Assembly (NCBI GenBank): GCA_017590115.1
Contig: JAGGNK010009114.1
Location: 23,689,978-23,753,977, forward strand
Reading direction: 5' to 3'
DNA: 64,000 nt
DNA from: Montifringilla adamsi
Taxonomy: Eukaryota; Chordata; Aves; Passeriformes; Passeridae
Part shown: in pieces, positions 13,401 through 27,535 of the stretch
Layout of the letters: every line of letters begins with the position of its first letter
Numbering within the stretch: position 1 is the first letter of the stretch
Program-made: the position numbers and the translations under genes
The notes under the pieces: generated by a model
Told to the model about the DNA's origin: nothing
The model's input: the letters and a program-made list of their open reading frames with translations, nothing else
The model's database searches: none

Positions 13401-16400
13401 ATCTCTAATTTGAGCTCTGGTTTTGAGGTGATGTACTCTGGTGATGCACTTATGTGCAAACATACCCATGTTCAATGGAGCTTGTAACCTGTCCCATCTT
13501 TTTGGCAAAACTTAATAGTGGCAAAGTAGAGCCCCAAAAAATAACCTTATATGTTTTTCAGTCTCCTGCTTTCTAGGCAGAAAAAGTGTAGGGGACACTT
13601 TTTGTCTTGAAAACATCACAAACCCTAAGAAACTCCTAAAAGAATAGAGGCAGTGATTAATGTTTAAACATCCATATGAATGAATATTGTAAGCCATGGA
13701 TGAGTTAAATCTGCCAATTACTGTGCTCTCAAAAAGGTTTATATTAAGCAAAAACCCCCTCCTGCCTAGTGGCTCTGTTTGCTATTCCCATAAAGAGAGA
13801 TCATGATTTATTATTCCCTATTTATTTTGGGTTTAATAGGGTTTTGAAATAAGTATTCAGCAAACAAAGGATATTAGAAGTCACAATGACAATTAGAAGT
13901 TAGAACTAAGTAACTCATAACTTCAGGTAACTGTACTGAGCTGGTACAATTTTTTGGTAGAGTGCAGTTACTAAGGCTTCTGTCTTTAGCTCCTTGATGT
14001 ATTTTTGGACATATAACAGAAGCAGTGGCTTATAAGACAAGGTTTAGAAAAATAAGACTTTTTTTTTGTTTTCAAGAAAATGTCCCTATTGGGTAGCTTT
14101 CAACAAGGTGTAAAACACATATGAAATTCTAAAGAATATTTTTTCTCTTAGCCAAGAGCTTGTTTAAAGCACAATCAGGGAGTAAAGTAATTGTCATATC
14201 TAGGGAGTTTTTAGCAAAGCATATTGAAAAATCAAGGGAAACAAATTAGTTAAGTGCTGAAGTGACAGTGAGAAAAGGAAGAGTGCTAAATTCATCCTTC
14301 AGAAGGGAGAGTTACACTGACGTGACCTGTGAGCCAAAGCAGCTGTAGGTTACCCTTAGTTTGGTATCAGAAACTGGAGCTCGAGTGTTGCAATTTATTA
14401 GCAATTGTTCCTCTTTTCTAACCACACATGAACAATCCTCAGTGACCCCAAACCATTTTTGAGTTATCTAAAAATAGATGGGGGGTGAAGGTTGTCTCAA
14501 ATAGTCCCTTCTAGAAATACAGTGAGAGATTGCAAGGCATGGAAAGCTGTTTTAGATTTTCAAATCCAATCTTGGCAAGCAGTTTTGATCATTAGCATTG
14601 TCTCTGGTAGGCAGGGAGGAAAAGTAATAGGAATCTTTTTTATTGATTGGGACTGTGCTTGAAGAGAGGTGTAATTGCCACCCTAAATTTAATCTTGTAG
14701 ATACACATTGGGTGCCAATGTTCTCTTTTAGTATTAATGTCTTCCAGGAACTTCTAAAAAACTTCATTTCATATTAACATTGCTGATTGTGGTCTAGTGT
14801 GTATCAGTAAAATACAGGAAAGATTTTTGAAGTCTGGTCTTTTGTCTAAGTGATTGTAGGAAACAGTCAAGCAGCGTCGAGTGTAATTTCCTTTTTTAAT
14901 CTTTTGTATTTGGGATACTGTTTACACTGGAGCAGTTGGTAACATAAAATGAAACTTCAGAAATAAAGAATAGAAAATCATCTATTGGAGAACAGAACAC
15001 ATAGATTTAAAAGCAATTTTTGCTGTATTAGCTAAATGTGAGGGAAAAATGCTACTCTTAGAAGCATGGCAAAAGGAAGGATGAGTGTTTCAGTGAATTA
15101 TAGTAGCTACAGTTTTTCCAAGCTTTTTAAAAAAGACTTAATTTGAAGTATTCAAGCATGCCACAGTCAGGCTTTTTTATTCTTATAAATTGACAGGAAG
15201 AGTCAGATCAAATATTGTGCCTAGTTACTGTTACAGTCCTGAAGGTTCAATCAAAAAATCCTTGCTTGTATCATTGTTGCCCTAAGTTTCTTCAGGAAGA
15301 GTGAGGGAATATCAAAACTCCTGTATTCATCAATCAAGGTATCCAAGGTTTCAGTCTATATTTGCCCTGAATCTTCTGTAAGAGAAAGAAAAGGAGAGGG
15401 TGGATACCCAGGAGGTTTAGGATTTATCTTACTGCACCTGAGTTGTCCAAAGTCACAGTTTAGGACTCTTTTTTCCCAAATGAACTTGTTTTTATTCCCT
15501 TTTTCACACTCCTTTCTCCTCTCCCCTGTTTTTCCACATCAACACCTCTGCTTGTGATGAAACACATGGCCATCGGTAGGTGAGACAATGGTAGATTTCT
15601 CTAAATCTGAATTTTGTAGATTGAGCTGTAAATTTCTGACCCCACCTAGATTTTCCAGTATTTTACCAAATGTATGATTAGAAGGATGGTTTTCTAAAGT
15701 GCTTCCAGGCATTTAGGCTGTTTGGCTACCTGGGTGTCTGTGTGTCCTTAGCATATCAACGGTTGACTGACCCAGGAGAAGCTTTTCCTTCTCCAGGTGA
15801 TGCATTGATACCTCCCCAAATAAATGCTGACACATTAAGAACTCAGAAAAGGAAAACATTTGGCTTTAGGAGTTTTTCATCAGAAAGACAAAAAGTGAGT
15901 TTGTGTTAGTTAAACATGATTGGGTATTTTCACAGGTAGTTACTGAAATATCTCAGTAAAAGCAGGATCTAATTAATTCATTTTTCTCTGGACTGTGGAT
16001 AAGCATTCATGTTTATTAAAAAAATCCAAAAGAATGAAGGAATTCATCTGTGCCATCAAATTTTAATGAAAGCAGAATAACATGGCACTAAATTTTTACA
16101 GTAAAGTGGTCTGTAGCCTTGTAAAATCTTGTCAGGAGCGGTTGTGATGGTGTCACTGCAGCCGCAGATCATAAATTTGAGTCTTGCCATAGACAGGTTT
16201 GAAAATAAATGTTGGTTTATTGACATGAAAGAAAGATTTTGGCTTTTTTCTTCATTCTGTGTGATTATATAAGGATAAAAGGGAGAGAACTAGCAATTTC
16301 TCCACACTGCATCTTCCCAAATGAAAAACGTGCTTGGTCAGATTATCAATACCCAAATTATTGTCTTCATTGTCCTGCTGTTCTCTTCATCCTATTGAGA

Positions 16401-19113
16401 GCTGCAAAAAAGAAATGAGGATTCAGCTGCTTATGTGACACAGAAAAAACAGCCTCATGCATGGAGTTTCGTGTAGGATATATTATGTACAAGTGCTCAA
16501 ATTCTTTATTGCAGTATTTTCTTAGGAATTTATGTAATTCTGGCAAAATCACGGCCCTTTTTTTTTCCTCCCTACACTTTTCACTTAGCTAACCAAAGGT
16601 TTTATTAACCTGGGAATGAAGAACATGTTTTTGAAAGGGCTTAAGCAGTGGAATGATGAATGGAACTGTTCCCAAAGCATGCAGGTAAAGTGCTATCACG
16701 AGCTGAGGCTGCTTTCTGCTCCATCGCCCCAACAGGAAAATAGCAATATTGCTGCAATGATTCCGCTCGGGCTCTATTATTTGCGGTGGTGCTTGACAGT
16801 TATGGAGTTGGAATTCAATTTCTTTCATCTAAAGCAGGTGCACCTTAAAAAAAAAAAAAAAATCACTCTGCCACTTCTGTATAAGGCATGGAGATCATTG
16901 GCTTCTTGCCTGAAAGCATTTCAGGGCACTTATCCCATTTTCATCCAGCAGAAGTTGTCCATGAATATAATCCCATTTTAAATACACGAGCAAATTTGCT
17001 TTATCCCAAAGCAAGATAATAGATGATATGAAAAGCTTTATTTTATGATAGTATATACATTTAACAACCTGTTCTGAAGGGCATTTTATAGAAATCTCTA
17101 TTACAAAGCACATAAAGAGGTTGATGTTATTTTATTATTCAGGACAAGAAGAAAGGTGTTTCTTGATATTTGATATGACAGGTTAACTTTGATATTAACA
17201 TCATGTATCCAAATTTTTTTTCCCAGTTTGACTCTAAAATGCCCTTCTTTACTTTTGGATAGTGAGGTATCCAGGCGCTATTTGTGACTAGTACATGGCA
17301 CATTTATTTTCTATTAAAAGATTCCTACAAGTGCCTGCTGGGATTTAGATAGGTTTAGTCGGAATAAAGATTTGAGAAAAAAAAGAAGTTTGTAATATCT
17401 GGAAGAGTGATATATGTTTATTGAGGCCAAATAAAAAATTATGTGCATGTCTGTGTCATATTACATATTTCCATGTGTGTATATACGCATTTATACTGAA
17501 ATGTCTATCTGGATTTTAGGTGTGCATACTTCTATGTGGAAGTTTATATATGTATATAAAAATATATGTACATATATTCACAAATAGTCTGACCAGCAGA
17601 TGTGTACAGCTTGATACTGCTTGTATTTGACTTTCGCTTTCTAATCTTCTATTATTTCCATTTACTTGTCCAATAATTTACAAAGAGACAAGCTGGATTT
17701 TCAGAAAACTCCACAGGTGACTGACTTGTACATTGACCGATGCTGAATGCAGCTTGGATAACTTGAGCACCCTTGATTTGTGGTTTAATGTCTCTAAATG
17801 TATAAATGAACTAAGTGATGTGAAGGTCACTAGCTGTAGGATTGCCTTAATATGAGAAATAGTTTATTAAAGGCACTGTGTATTTTCAGGCTGTACTGAA
17901 ATCAATAGTGTGTTTAATCTTTGGGAGGTGCTCACTGGGTTCATTCCTGGGCAATAGATGGCCAGTTACTGTTCCATTCACTGGTAAATTACAGAGTTAA
18001 AAATAACTTCTATAAGATTTACCTTTTTTTTAATTATTGTTTTCTGCAACAGGCTATAGTTCTCAGTACTTTTCTGCCTTAGAATAAATATTCAGGAGAC
18101 AGACAAGTTCAGCACATTAATATTTTAACTCTTATTGGGAAAATGCACCATCACGATAGTTTGTAATGTAGTATTATGTACCATTTATATCTAACTAGAT
18201 AACATTGTTTAGCTTAAATGAATTCTGTTGGCTTAATTAATGCTATTACTTTAATCCATTTAGGAAGGCAAAAACAACAAGGAAAGCGTGATGGTATCAG
18301 TTTGGACAACAGATACAATATCAATTCCAACTTTCCCCAAAATTCCCTGTTGTACAAGTGATGCAGAGATTGTCTCAGCCTCTGTTGGGACTAATGCCGA
18401 AGTTTTTTACTGCGCTTCCATTGGAGACGAGGTTTGTTTAGCTGTTTTGTTTGGGTCACCCCTTGCAGCCCTGAACAAATGTGCTCTAATGGCAGGTTTG
18501 AATGTAAAAGTCAGCACCAGCATTTGTCTTCATGTCTGCCATGGAACTTGCTAAATTATCTGGATCTCTCAGAGTCAATACAAATTAAAAATACGCACAA
18601 GGTTTCTGAGAGAGTGATTGCTATTCTAGCAAGTTCATTAGCCTTCTGAGGAATGCTGTTGGCAGGCTTTGTTTAGCAGAAGTCCAAAACAAAGTAAACA
18701 AAAAATGTCACAAAATGAATTGCAAATCAATTGGCAATATAAACGTGAGAAATAGGATGTAGATGAAGAATAATTTAGGGAAATGTATATTGTTCCTCCA
18801 GGAATCTTAACTGCACGAGTGAGAACAATGCTAAAGATTACAGCAGAGAATGGGGAATAACTTGATTAAACAAATATGGGCCATCCAGCTTTTCCAAATA
18901 CACTGGCAAAACCAGACTCCAGGCACTATTTAGTTTGTGGGGGGGGGAAAAAAAGGGTTCTTCAGTGAGGACTTTTTATTTTTTTTCCCCAGTTCTCTGC
19001 TTCTATTCACATCAGACAATTTGATTGGACCTGTGATGTTTTCAGTATTTCCACAGTAAATAATTCTTGCTCTGCAGATGCTAGGTGCAAAGAAAAGAAA
19101 AACAAAGGACAGG
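10471..19113. other. long unannotated AT-rich stretch
   Basis: No exon, RNA gene or confident mobile element was recognised. It contains a T run (13376-13394), an A run (16847-16862), an AT-rich patch with alternating TA/TG steps (about 17430-17590) and a 10-base G run (18939-18948). Open frames such as those near 12.0-12.3 kb and 16.6-17.0 kb lack any recognisable motif and look accidental. Confidence 0.5.
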
Positions 19114-19185
19114 GAGGATGGAACTAGGTAATCTTTAAGGTCCCTTCCAAGCTGAACCATTCTGTGAGTCCATGATTCTATTTCC
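19114..19185 (+). mobile_element. CR1 LINE extreme 3' tail
   Basis: The segment reading 'atctttaaggtcccttccaa' followed by 'ctgaaccattctgtgagtcc' and 'atgattctat' is the characteristic 3' terminus of CR1, with the ATTCTATG-like terminal repeat. Only about 70 bp remain. It is non-coding. Confidence 0.65.
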
Positions 19186-22100
19186 TTAGTGGTTTCAGTC
19201 TTGTACTCTGAAAAATAAATGCTCTAGTGAATATTTCACTCTAATTTTATGAGAATAATTTGAAGACCAAAAATTAAGTTTAAAGGAGGAAATCAGTGTC
19301 CTAAACTGGATAAGAAGCAATTACCTTGCATTCTTTTCCCCAGTTAAGTTCAGGTGCAGTCACCTAGAGCATCCCTTGTCAGCTGCTGCTGAACTGAGGG
19401 AAGAGGCTGCTCCTCTCCAATTTAATCCAGGTTTCTTTGAGAAATTTTACATGTCACTGCTACTGTATTGTTCCCATTATTCGAAGATTCACAACAGAAA
19501 CAGAGCAAAGCCTGAGTTTTAACTCCCATAGCAAAATGCAGTAGTAAATCCAGCAGGGAGGAGAGAAGGTTGCCGGTGACACAGGCAAGGCTGATGTGCT
19601 CAGTGCCTCTTCTTCCCTCTTCACAGAAAGGTTAAATGTGACAAAAGGTTTGTCATGATCAGAAATAGAAAGGCGACATGAATGCAAGAATAGGGAAGGA
19701 ACTGCATATTTAGATTCAGAAAAGTCTGATTTAAGGTCTGTTTACAAGGTTAAATGGCTGGGCAATAACTGGAATTTGCATTTATGGCACGCTGTCTGCT
19801 GAGTATTAACTCCCCATATGGAACATCTCAGCAAACAAGAGGGTCTTTGCATGAAGCAGCTTTTCCAGGTCAAGAGATCCTCAGAGTTACCCCAGCATAT
19901 TTAAAGATGCAGTTTCTAAACCAGCAGTGATTTGCTTTGAGAACTCCCAAAGGGTATAAATAGTCCCAATAGGCACAGTGCATATCTTTAGATGAGGAAA
20001 AAAGAAGAAAAAAAAGCAAGGGAATGTCAGCCAAAGACTCAGACTAAGTTGGTGTCTGGGGAGATGCTAACATAAATTTTTAAACAATCAATTTATAAGC
20101 TCCTCAAGCTTAGTGAGGGAGGAAGTCACTCTGCCCACAAGAACAGATGTTTTTCACTTTAGGGAGACTTCTGATATGACTCAGACAGTCATAACAGTAA
20201 CTGGTTCATAATAAATCAGTGAGAAGCAAGGCCTGTTTGAGAAAAAATTATTCCTTGATAATGTTATCAATAGTCTGTAGGTCCTGATTTTTCTGCTATT
20301 CACCACTTTCCTTAAAGGCAATGAAGTGTCACATTCTTGAACAACGTCACACTCTGAGGCAGTGCAAGCAGGCTTAGAATTAAAAATCTTTTTGATAAAT
20401 GAGTGAAACAGCTTGAAATCCATAAAACAAAATTAAGTAAAGAGGATAAAGTTGGTGCTTTCAGAGGAAAAATCAACTGCACCAATGCCAAATGGGAAAG
20501 GAAATAAGTGCTAAGGTGTCAGGGCTGTGGGAAAGACAGGACTTATGCAGGGCTGTGGCAGAAAAAATGTAAATATTTTTCTTTAAATGTATTAATCAGA
20601 GACAGGAGCCATTGGGGAGGCAGCTGCTGGGGGCTGGACTCAGCACGCCAGGAAGGACATGGGGAAACTGGAGTTTGGACAGAGAACAGGGTTTGCAACT
20701 TGATGGGTTTGGCTCAGGAATATGGGATAAAATCAGGCAGCAGAGACTTGAGTTTCTTTCAGACATGGAGATGCTGCCACTGAGACCTGAGGTAACTTTT
20801 CCCTGTGCTCACCAGAAGTATCAATTTTACTCACAGCAGACTTTATGGTCAGTGTTAGGAAAGTCAAAACTGTGCTCTAATAATGTAGTTAAACACTTGA
20901 ACAATGACTGTGAGGTTTCCATGACTGACAGACTTGGAGAAGTTGATTAAAGCTTATACATATTGTTCATTGCACCCAATCCAGTCTGATGAATGAACTT
21001 TTGGGACACTTACCATCCCAAGGTTTTTACAGAAATGTGGGTATGTGTAAAGTTTACTATAATCCAGGCTAGTAAGTTAGCTTTTCATTTCCATGTCTCT
21101 CATAGTTTTGACTTTTTGGAGGAGTAGCTCATTTGCTTTCATGTAACATAAGCCATGTAATTTATATCAGACACCATGAAATCCATAATTTTAATTATTA
21201 ACTGAATTTAGCTTTCAGCAAGGCTCACAGATTGAAGGAAACCTGTTAAGTCCCTTTTATTCAGAACATTTCCTTCTTCACATCAGAGCAATACGTGTCC
21301 ACATCAGAACAGCCAATCAGGATTTCTGCAGAATAAGCCCTGAAACTGAAGAGTGCTTCAAACAGTCTTAAAAACTGTGAGAGTTGTGAGATCATTGCTA
21401 GAGAGACATATGTGTTTGTATGTGTCACTGGTCACTTGGCATTTTGGACATACATAATTTGCAAAGTCTTTTTCTACTTTCTTTTTCTGTCAGGACTGAT
21501 TTATGGTATAATAGTTTATTCATGTGGAAAAGGAAGCTAGATTTTTAAAATTATTATTATTTAATATTTTCTTCTAAGTGTGATAGACTTCCACTTCATT
21601 TGTGAAATGACAAATATCCTACTTTGCACATTCACAATCCTAGGATTAGGATTCTATCCTAAAGGATAGAATAATCCTTTAAAGCAGTCCTGGTAATCTT
21701 GGTCTGATGGATCCAAAAGGTCCAAAACTCTTGACCTTGCAAGGGAAGTCTCCTGAATGGAAGTACCTGCCAAGAGTAATTCCAGTTTATCTTGGAATAT
21801 CTCTGCCTTCATTTAGACTTCTTCTGGTAATTATTTGAGAAAATGTGCACCTTACTCTCCCAGGCTATGGCCAACCTGTTAAATAGGTTTTTTTATGTAT
21901 AGAAAATTACATCACTTGCTCATCTTATCTACATCAGATGATTTCAGTATTGATGTAGGAAATGTAGTTTATTAGGAGAATGTACTGTTAAAAAAATCTA
22001 TACAGAAATTTAATTGTGATATTAAATTCTAATTATCATTAACAAAATTAAGTGACTATTTGAATAGAGTTTCATGCTTTCTCTTAATATGTTATGTAAT

Positions 22101-25100
22101 TGAAATGAAAATACATTGATTTTTGCCCCTGGCCTTCCAGTACAGGTAAATGATGGGGCAGCCTCCTGTTTGGAGAGCTGGAGATTGGGCCAGCCAGGAC
22201 ATCTGACAGGAGTTGTGTTATGGTATGGGAAATGACTGTGGCTGAAAAAACCCCACTGGTGTGATGGCCAGGTCAGACCCAGCTGCCAGATGTTGTTATG
22301 TGCAATAAACCATTCTGGTAGTCAGGCATGTCTGACTGAGGATAAGGCATAAAAAAGGGGGGAAAAGTTATCTAGAACTTGATTATTGGCTTAGTTTGCA
22401 GCTGAGCAGCCTTTCAAATATTATATAACCTTATTTACATCTTCCATAGGGTTAACAAGGCTTTATTCATTTACCTGTGAGCTATTTCAGTTACATCTGG
22501 TTATTTTTGTTTTTACAACAAGGATCAGTGGCTTTGGGCATTACCTTCTCACATGCTGACCCAGCACAGCCACTTCTTCATTTGGACTGATGCACCTGCT
22601 CCCAAATTGACAGTTTTGCCACAAATGAGAGAAAAAAATCTTTAGAAATGTACTTATTCTAAGTCTCATAATCAGGATATGAATATTTGAAGATACTGAA
22701 AATTCAAGATGGTTTGTCATAGGCTTCTCACTCCTCTGTGTCTCTTATGTTTACAATTTTTAGTTTTTCCTTTTGTTCCCAATGATGGGGGAAAGAGAAG
22801 ACCGACAAAATAATGACCTTGGCTCAGCTGGAAATGGATCAGTACAAGCCTTAATTGTGAAAGCCAGGATGCATTCTGGACATTGATGGTTGGGCAAGAT
22901 TTGTGCCAAAATTGATTTTCTTTTGTTCCAATTAAAATAAAAAAACCAGTTGTTAAAAGAGCTGACCTCTAGCTGAGATGAAAGAATATGTACTCCCAAA
23001 GGTGATTCTATCACAATAAATAAATAAATGGGAGAATTTGGTGAACTTCATACTTTACACCTCTGGAAATCAAAGAACATGTGATTTCATGGTCATAGAG
23101 AATTAGTAATGATCTACTTATCCCCAGGGGAAAAAAACCAGAGAAATGTTTTATCTAGAGCACTACATTTATAAAGGCCCATCAATTTGGAAATATTCTG
23201 TTCATAAACGAATCAGTGTTCTATTATTTTTTAAAAGAGAAAAAAGCAATTAGTCAAATTTCAGCTGGTTTTTCATCCTCATTAGCAATTTCCATTGTTA
23301 TGACATTGTTTTGTCATGGAGGAAAAAGAAGAGCCAATTCAGAGGGCACCAATTCAAGAAGAACACACATCACAGTATTTTAATTAGATCTCATGAGCTA
23401 AACCTTCTATAAATATTGCCAGAATATTGTATCCTGGTTTCAGGCAGTCAAACTAAATGCCTTAAACATCGGTCAGGTGTGACTCAACAAATGGTTTCTT
23501 ACATTTTCTTGTGTGGCAGAGGAGTACAGGAAGCTGCCAACCATGCCCCATTAAGATAGAGCTGAAAATAAAGTAGACACATGTCTGTGACCAATCTCCT
23601 TCATGATGGAGCAGGGTGTTCCATCAGATTTAAAGGAATTTCCTGTATTCTTGTGAGCTTTTTTCTTTTTCCTACAGGAGATCAGCTTAAAAAAATTAAG
23701 GGGCTGAAGGATCAAATTCCACAATTTCAGTTTGTTGCACTTAGGTTCTGATTCTGCCTCAGATTTAAGTTTGTGCAAAGTCTTTGTGTTGAGATCTGAA
23801 GTCCCAGACATAGACCAGGGCAAACTTTTTTAGGAAACACATTGTAGGATCCTAAGGCATCCAAAAGTGATTCTCAGTGTTATAATAATTGTAATAGTGA
23901 CCTTGGCATCATGGAATGACCTGGAATTTGTATTGGGTTAGTTCTATCAGGTTATTATGCCAGTGAGGAGGCTGAGGTTTTGACAGAGTGAGGAATGTTA
24001 CAATCTAAGTATCTCTAACAAACTTCACAGCCATGGGGCAGAGAAGCAAAGAGCCAGGCTCGCTGCCACTCTACACATCTTAAAGAGGAGAGACTGTAAC
24101 CAGCTTGGCAAAAGAGTGTTTTTATGATCAGGTAGTGAGAGCTCATGCTGTGTCAAAAGCACTGCCTCAGAGCATGTCCAAAATAAGAACACACACAGAC
24201 CTGCATGTGCTGGTGCCCTTCGGGTGCTCCTTTGGGAAAAGCCAGCTGTGCCAGTGGCTGTGTGCTGCAGGACTCCACTGACCTCGTAGACTTGCTTCCC
24301 TGGTCTAAGAGCTTGTTGATGTATCCCTGCCACTTTGAAAAGGCAAAAGTGCTGTTTCCTTGAAACAAATTTTAAGGAGGAAACTTGGTTTTGTTGGGTG
24401 TCTGTTGCAAAAATCTCCTTAAGATACAGGATAAGTGAACTGCAAAGCTCAAAACTCCTCCTTTTTCTGAAAGGGCAGGGGGCAAGTTTGAATTCTGGGT
24501 GTGGAGGGGGCAGAGGAGGAATGAAATCACACTCAAGCTAGAACAGGGAGCTTATCATCTCTGGAGTGCTACTCCAGCTCCTCCAGGAACCTTGAAAAGA
24601 CAGATTTACAAATGGAAAATTCTTAGAGTTTGGCTCACTGGGACAGAACCATTTCCCAACAGGGAGTGCATTGTCAGCAGAAAAGGCTCCTTGTGCCCAA
24701 GCAAGTTTTGTTCCACTGTATGGCAGGCAGGGAGAGACCTGTGTGTGTTAATATTATTAGAGGAAGAATTGTGTATATTTCTGTTATTTGTTTGATATGA
24801 ATGGAGAAAAATGGAAGCTGATTTTCCTTTCATCTTGGTAGCAGATGAAATAGGAATAGGTAATGCAAAGAGAAGTGGATTTTCTGCAGATCCCTATAGC
24901 ATCTGAGGGTGTTCTGGTACACATGGGCATTAGATGAGGTACTAGAATTTTGTTTTCTCTGCGGTTTCCTTGATTCTCAGTATGTGAAAATAAATTTTAA
25001 AAAGCGAAAATATTTCCTCCTTTTTTCATCCTTTTCTTCCTATCTCTCCCTGTTCACCCCCAGCTTCTTTCTGTAGTGCTCAGAAAAACAAGAGCTCAGT

Positions 25101-27274
25101 TAGGAGAAAAGTTCAAAACATTTTGGAGGAAAATTGGAATTGACATCACAGAGGATAATAACAGAGCTGAAGTTCAAATGAATATTTCATAAATGTATTT
25201 ACAAGGGATGCTAAGCCACTAAACACTAAAAATGACACCAGCTATGTATGCATTATCCTGTACACATTCAGCAAAGTCATTTAACAGGCTAAGCTTATGT
25301 TAAAATTATAATCAATAAATGCCAATTACAGAAAGAGTTTTATCCCTGCATGTTAAAAGAATAGAGCTATAATTTGCATGCAAACGACATTCTTTTCAAA
25401 ATTATTTGCTTTTTTAAGGTTTGGAAGGGTTACAGAGGAAAGCTTGAGGAAATCCTGCCCAGGATGTTGTTCAAGGCAGAGAGAGAGAATGGGAAGAATA
25501 TTGAGGAAATTATAAGGCCATAAGCTTGACACTTATAACATGCAAATAAAGAGAAGTTATTCTGAAGGGCAATGAGGAGCCAGTATGGGTTCAATAATAT
25601 TAGAACAGAAGACAGCAGCATGAATTTTAATGACGAACATCCTTCACAACTATAACCTTTTTATACTTTATAATTAATTGTTAGAATTATACCTTGATCC
25701 TGCATTCAGAGCCTCAGACAACAGACCTGTACTCCTGGCCAGAAGCCTTCTGACTTTACTGAGTTGTGTTTTGGGTGTATCTGTCAGAGTGACCAGATGT
25801 TCATTTTTTTGGCCCAGTGTTTCTTTCTGAGCCCAAGAAAAAGAGAGATGTGAGTTACCAGCACAGGAAGCAAGGGGAACCCTCAGGCATGGATCTTTAA
25901 ACTGGCGTCTAATATGGAATAGGAATGAAATCACTGATGGGAAAACACGGTGACCCCGGCATACTGTTTCTTTCTTTTCAGAAAGGGAAGTTTTTTGGAT
26001 ACTTTTGCAGCCATGGGAGAAAAAAACAGAGTAAGACAGAAAAGCTTCTAATGGAAGAGCCCTCCTCTATAAAGCTGCTCTTTTCTATAGTTGAGACACG
26101 TTGAATATTTCAAATTACTTTTTTTAACCTGTTTTTCCAAAAGGTTATTTCCCTACATTTGCAGTACAGTCTGAAAATTGACCATTATTCCTTAAACTAT
26201 GCCCCTCAAAGTCACAGATATTTATCAAGGATAACGTGTGTATTCCCCCATACACCTTATTTGTTGGGACAAATGACCTATTTTATCGATTCTCTTTCAG
26301 AAGCCATTCTGTTCAGTTACAGATGAGTGGGGAAGAAAACTACTCTTTTGACTGACCTCTTTATTTACAGTCTGATAAAGGAGGACTATTGTGCTTTATC
26401 CATTATCAATGTCTACTGAAAGTCTCTTTTGCTCTTGCCAAGTTCTCTAGTTGCAGCCAGGGACCTGTGAAACTGTAAATAAACCTTCCTGCACAGATGT
26501 CTCTGGAATGTCATTGTTAGTTTGACTGATTTTAGCATTAAGAAATCATAATTCACTTCATGATATGGACATGCAATTTCATTGTGCATCGTTGCAAAAG
26601 AGGCAGAGTTTTTGCCTGTGTGATTGCATCTCCAAAATGTAGCCGAGCTGCTCCAAATTAGTTAGAAGCTCTTTGTTACTTCTGATATTACAGCCCATTC
26701 TAGCTCTCTGAGGCATTTTCAAAATATTTTAGACACAAAGTTATTCTGCCTTAGACATTGCCAATCTTCATTGCAGTAGAATGGAAAATCTACTCTAGGA
26801 TACTATCAGTGGGTTTGTCTGCTGAAAGTTGAAGCCTTTTGGGTTATCACTTGTGGTAGAAATCTGTGTCTTTGCTCCTGGTGAAAGGTGATAAGAAAAC
26901 CTGAGACATCAGTATCTGAGGTTGTAAACAGTTAAATTATTAGAGACCTAAAAGTAGAGAATGTTTTGTCTTTTTTTGTTTTAATAGAAGGCTGAAGAAA
27001 GAAAGTGTTTAGAGAGGAATTATTGTGGCAGCTGCTGCCTCCAAACATCTTGAATGGTCCATGTGGGCTCAGGCCTTTGTGAGTTAGAAACTGAACAGAT
27101 GGAGGTGCTCTGGGACTCTTATTAAAGATAAATCAAAAAGTAGATGTCCAAGATGATTTCCTAGTATTTGTCCATTGTCCATTTCATTGGTTTAAGGACA
27201 TACTCTGGCTATCTCAGTACAAAGTACTGCAACAACCTGTTCCGTCTGGGAAACGTCCAGAAAACAGTAGTGGA
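19186..27274. other. unannotated non-coding stretch
   Basis: No exon, RNA gene or mobile element was confidently recognised. A small perfect hairpin is listed separately at 21651-21672. A search on the minus strand for the EGF signature (C-x3-C-x5-C-x5-C-x-C-x8-C) found nothing, although this is where further 3' VWDE exons would be expected. Confidence 0.45.
21651..21672. repeat. perfect short inverted repeat
   Basis: Arms ATTCTATCCT (21651-21660) and AGGATAGAAT (21663-21672) are exact reverse complements with a two-base spacer. The motif AGGATT also recurs just upstream. It may be a chance AT-rich hairpin. Confidence 0.7.
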
Positions 27275-27535
27275 AGTCTCTGTATATCCTGTGGTTTAGT
27301 CACCCTCAGGAAGTCAGGCAGGAAAAAATGAGGTTTGGGGTGTAGATGAAACCTGTATCTGCATTTCCATCACTACCATCCTGATAAGGACAGTTGAGTG
27401 AGTCTGTATATCCTGTGGTTTAGTCACCCTCCTCAATGTGTCAGGAAGTCAGGCAGGAAAAAATGAGTTTTGGGGTGTAGATGAAACCTGTATCTGCATT
27501 TCCATCACTACCATCCTGATAAGGACAGTTGAGTG
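27275..27535. repeat. near-identical tandem duplication, about 126 and 135 bp
   Basis: Copy 1 (27275-27400) and copy 2 (27401-27535) share the whole body from 'tgtatatcctgtggtttagt' through 'ccatcctgataaggacagtt'. The visible differences are a 2-bp TC present only in copy 1, an 11-bp insertion after 'caccctc' in copy 2, and one substitution (gaggtttg versus gagttttg). The near identity implies a recent event or copy-number variation. Confidence 0.95.
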
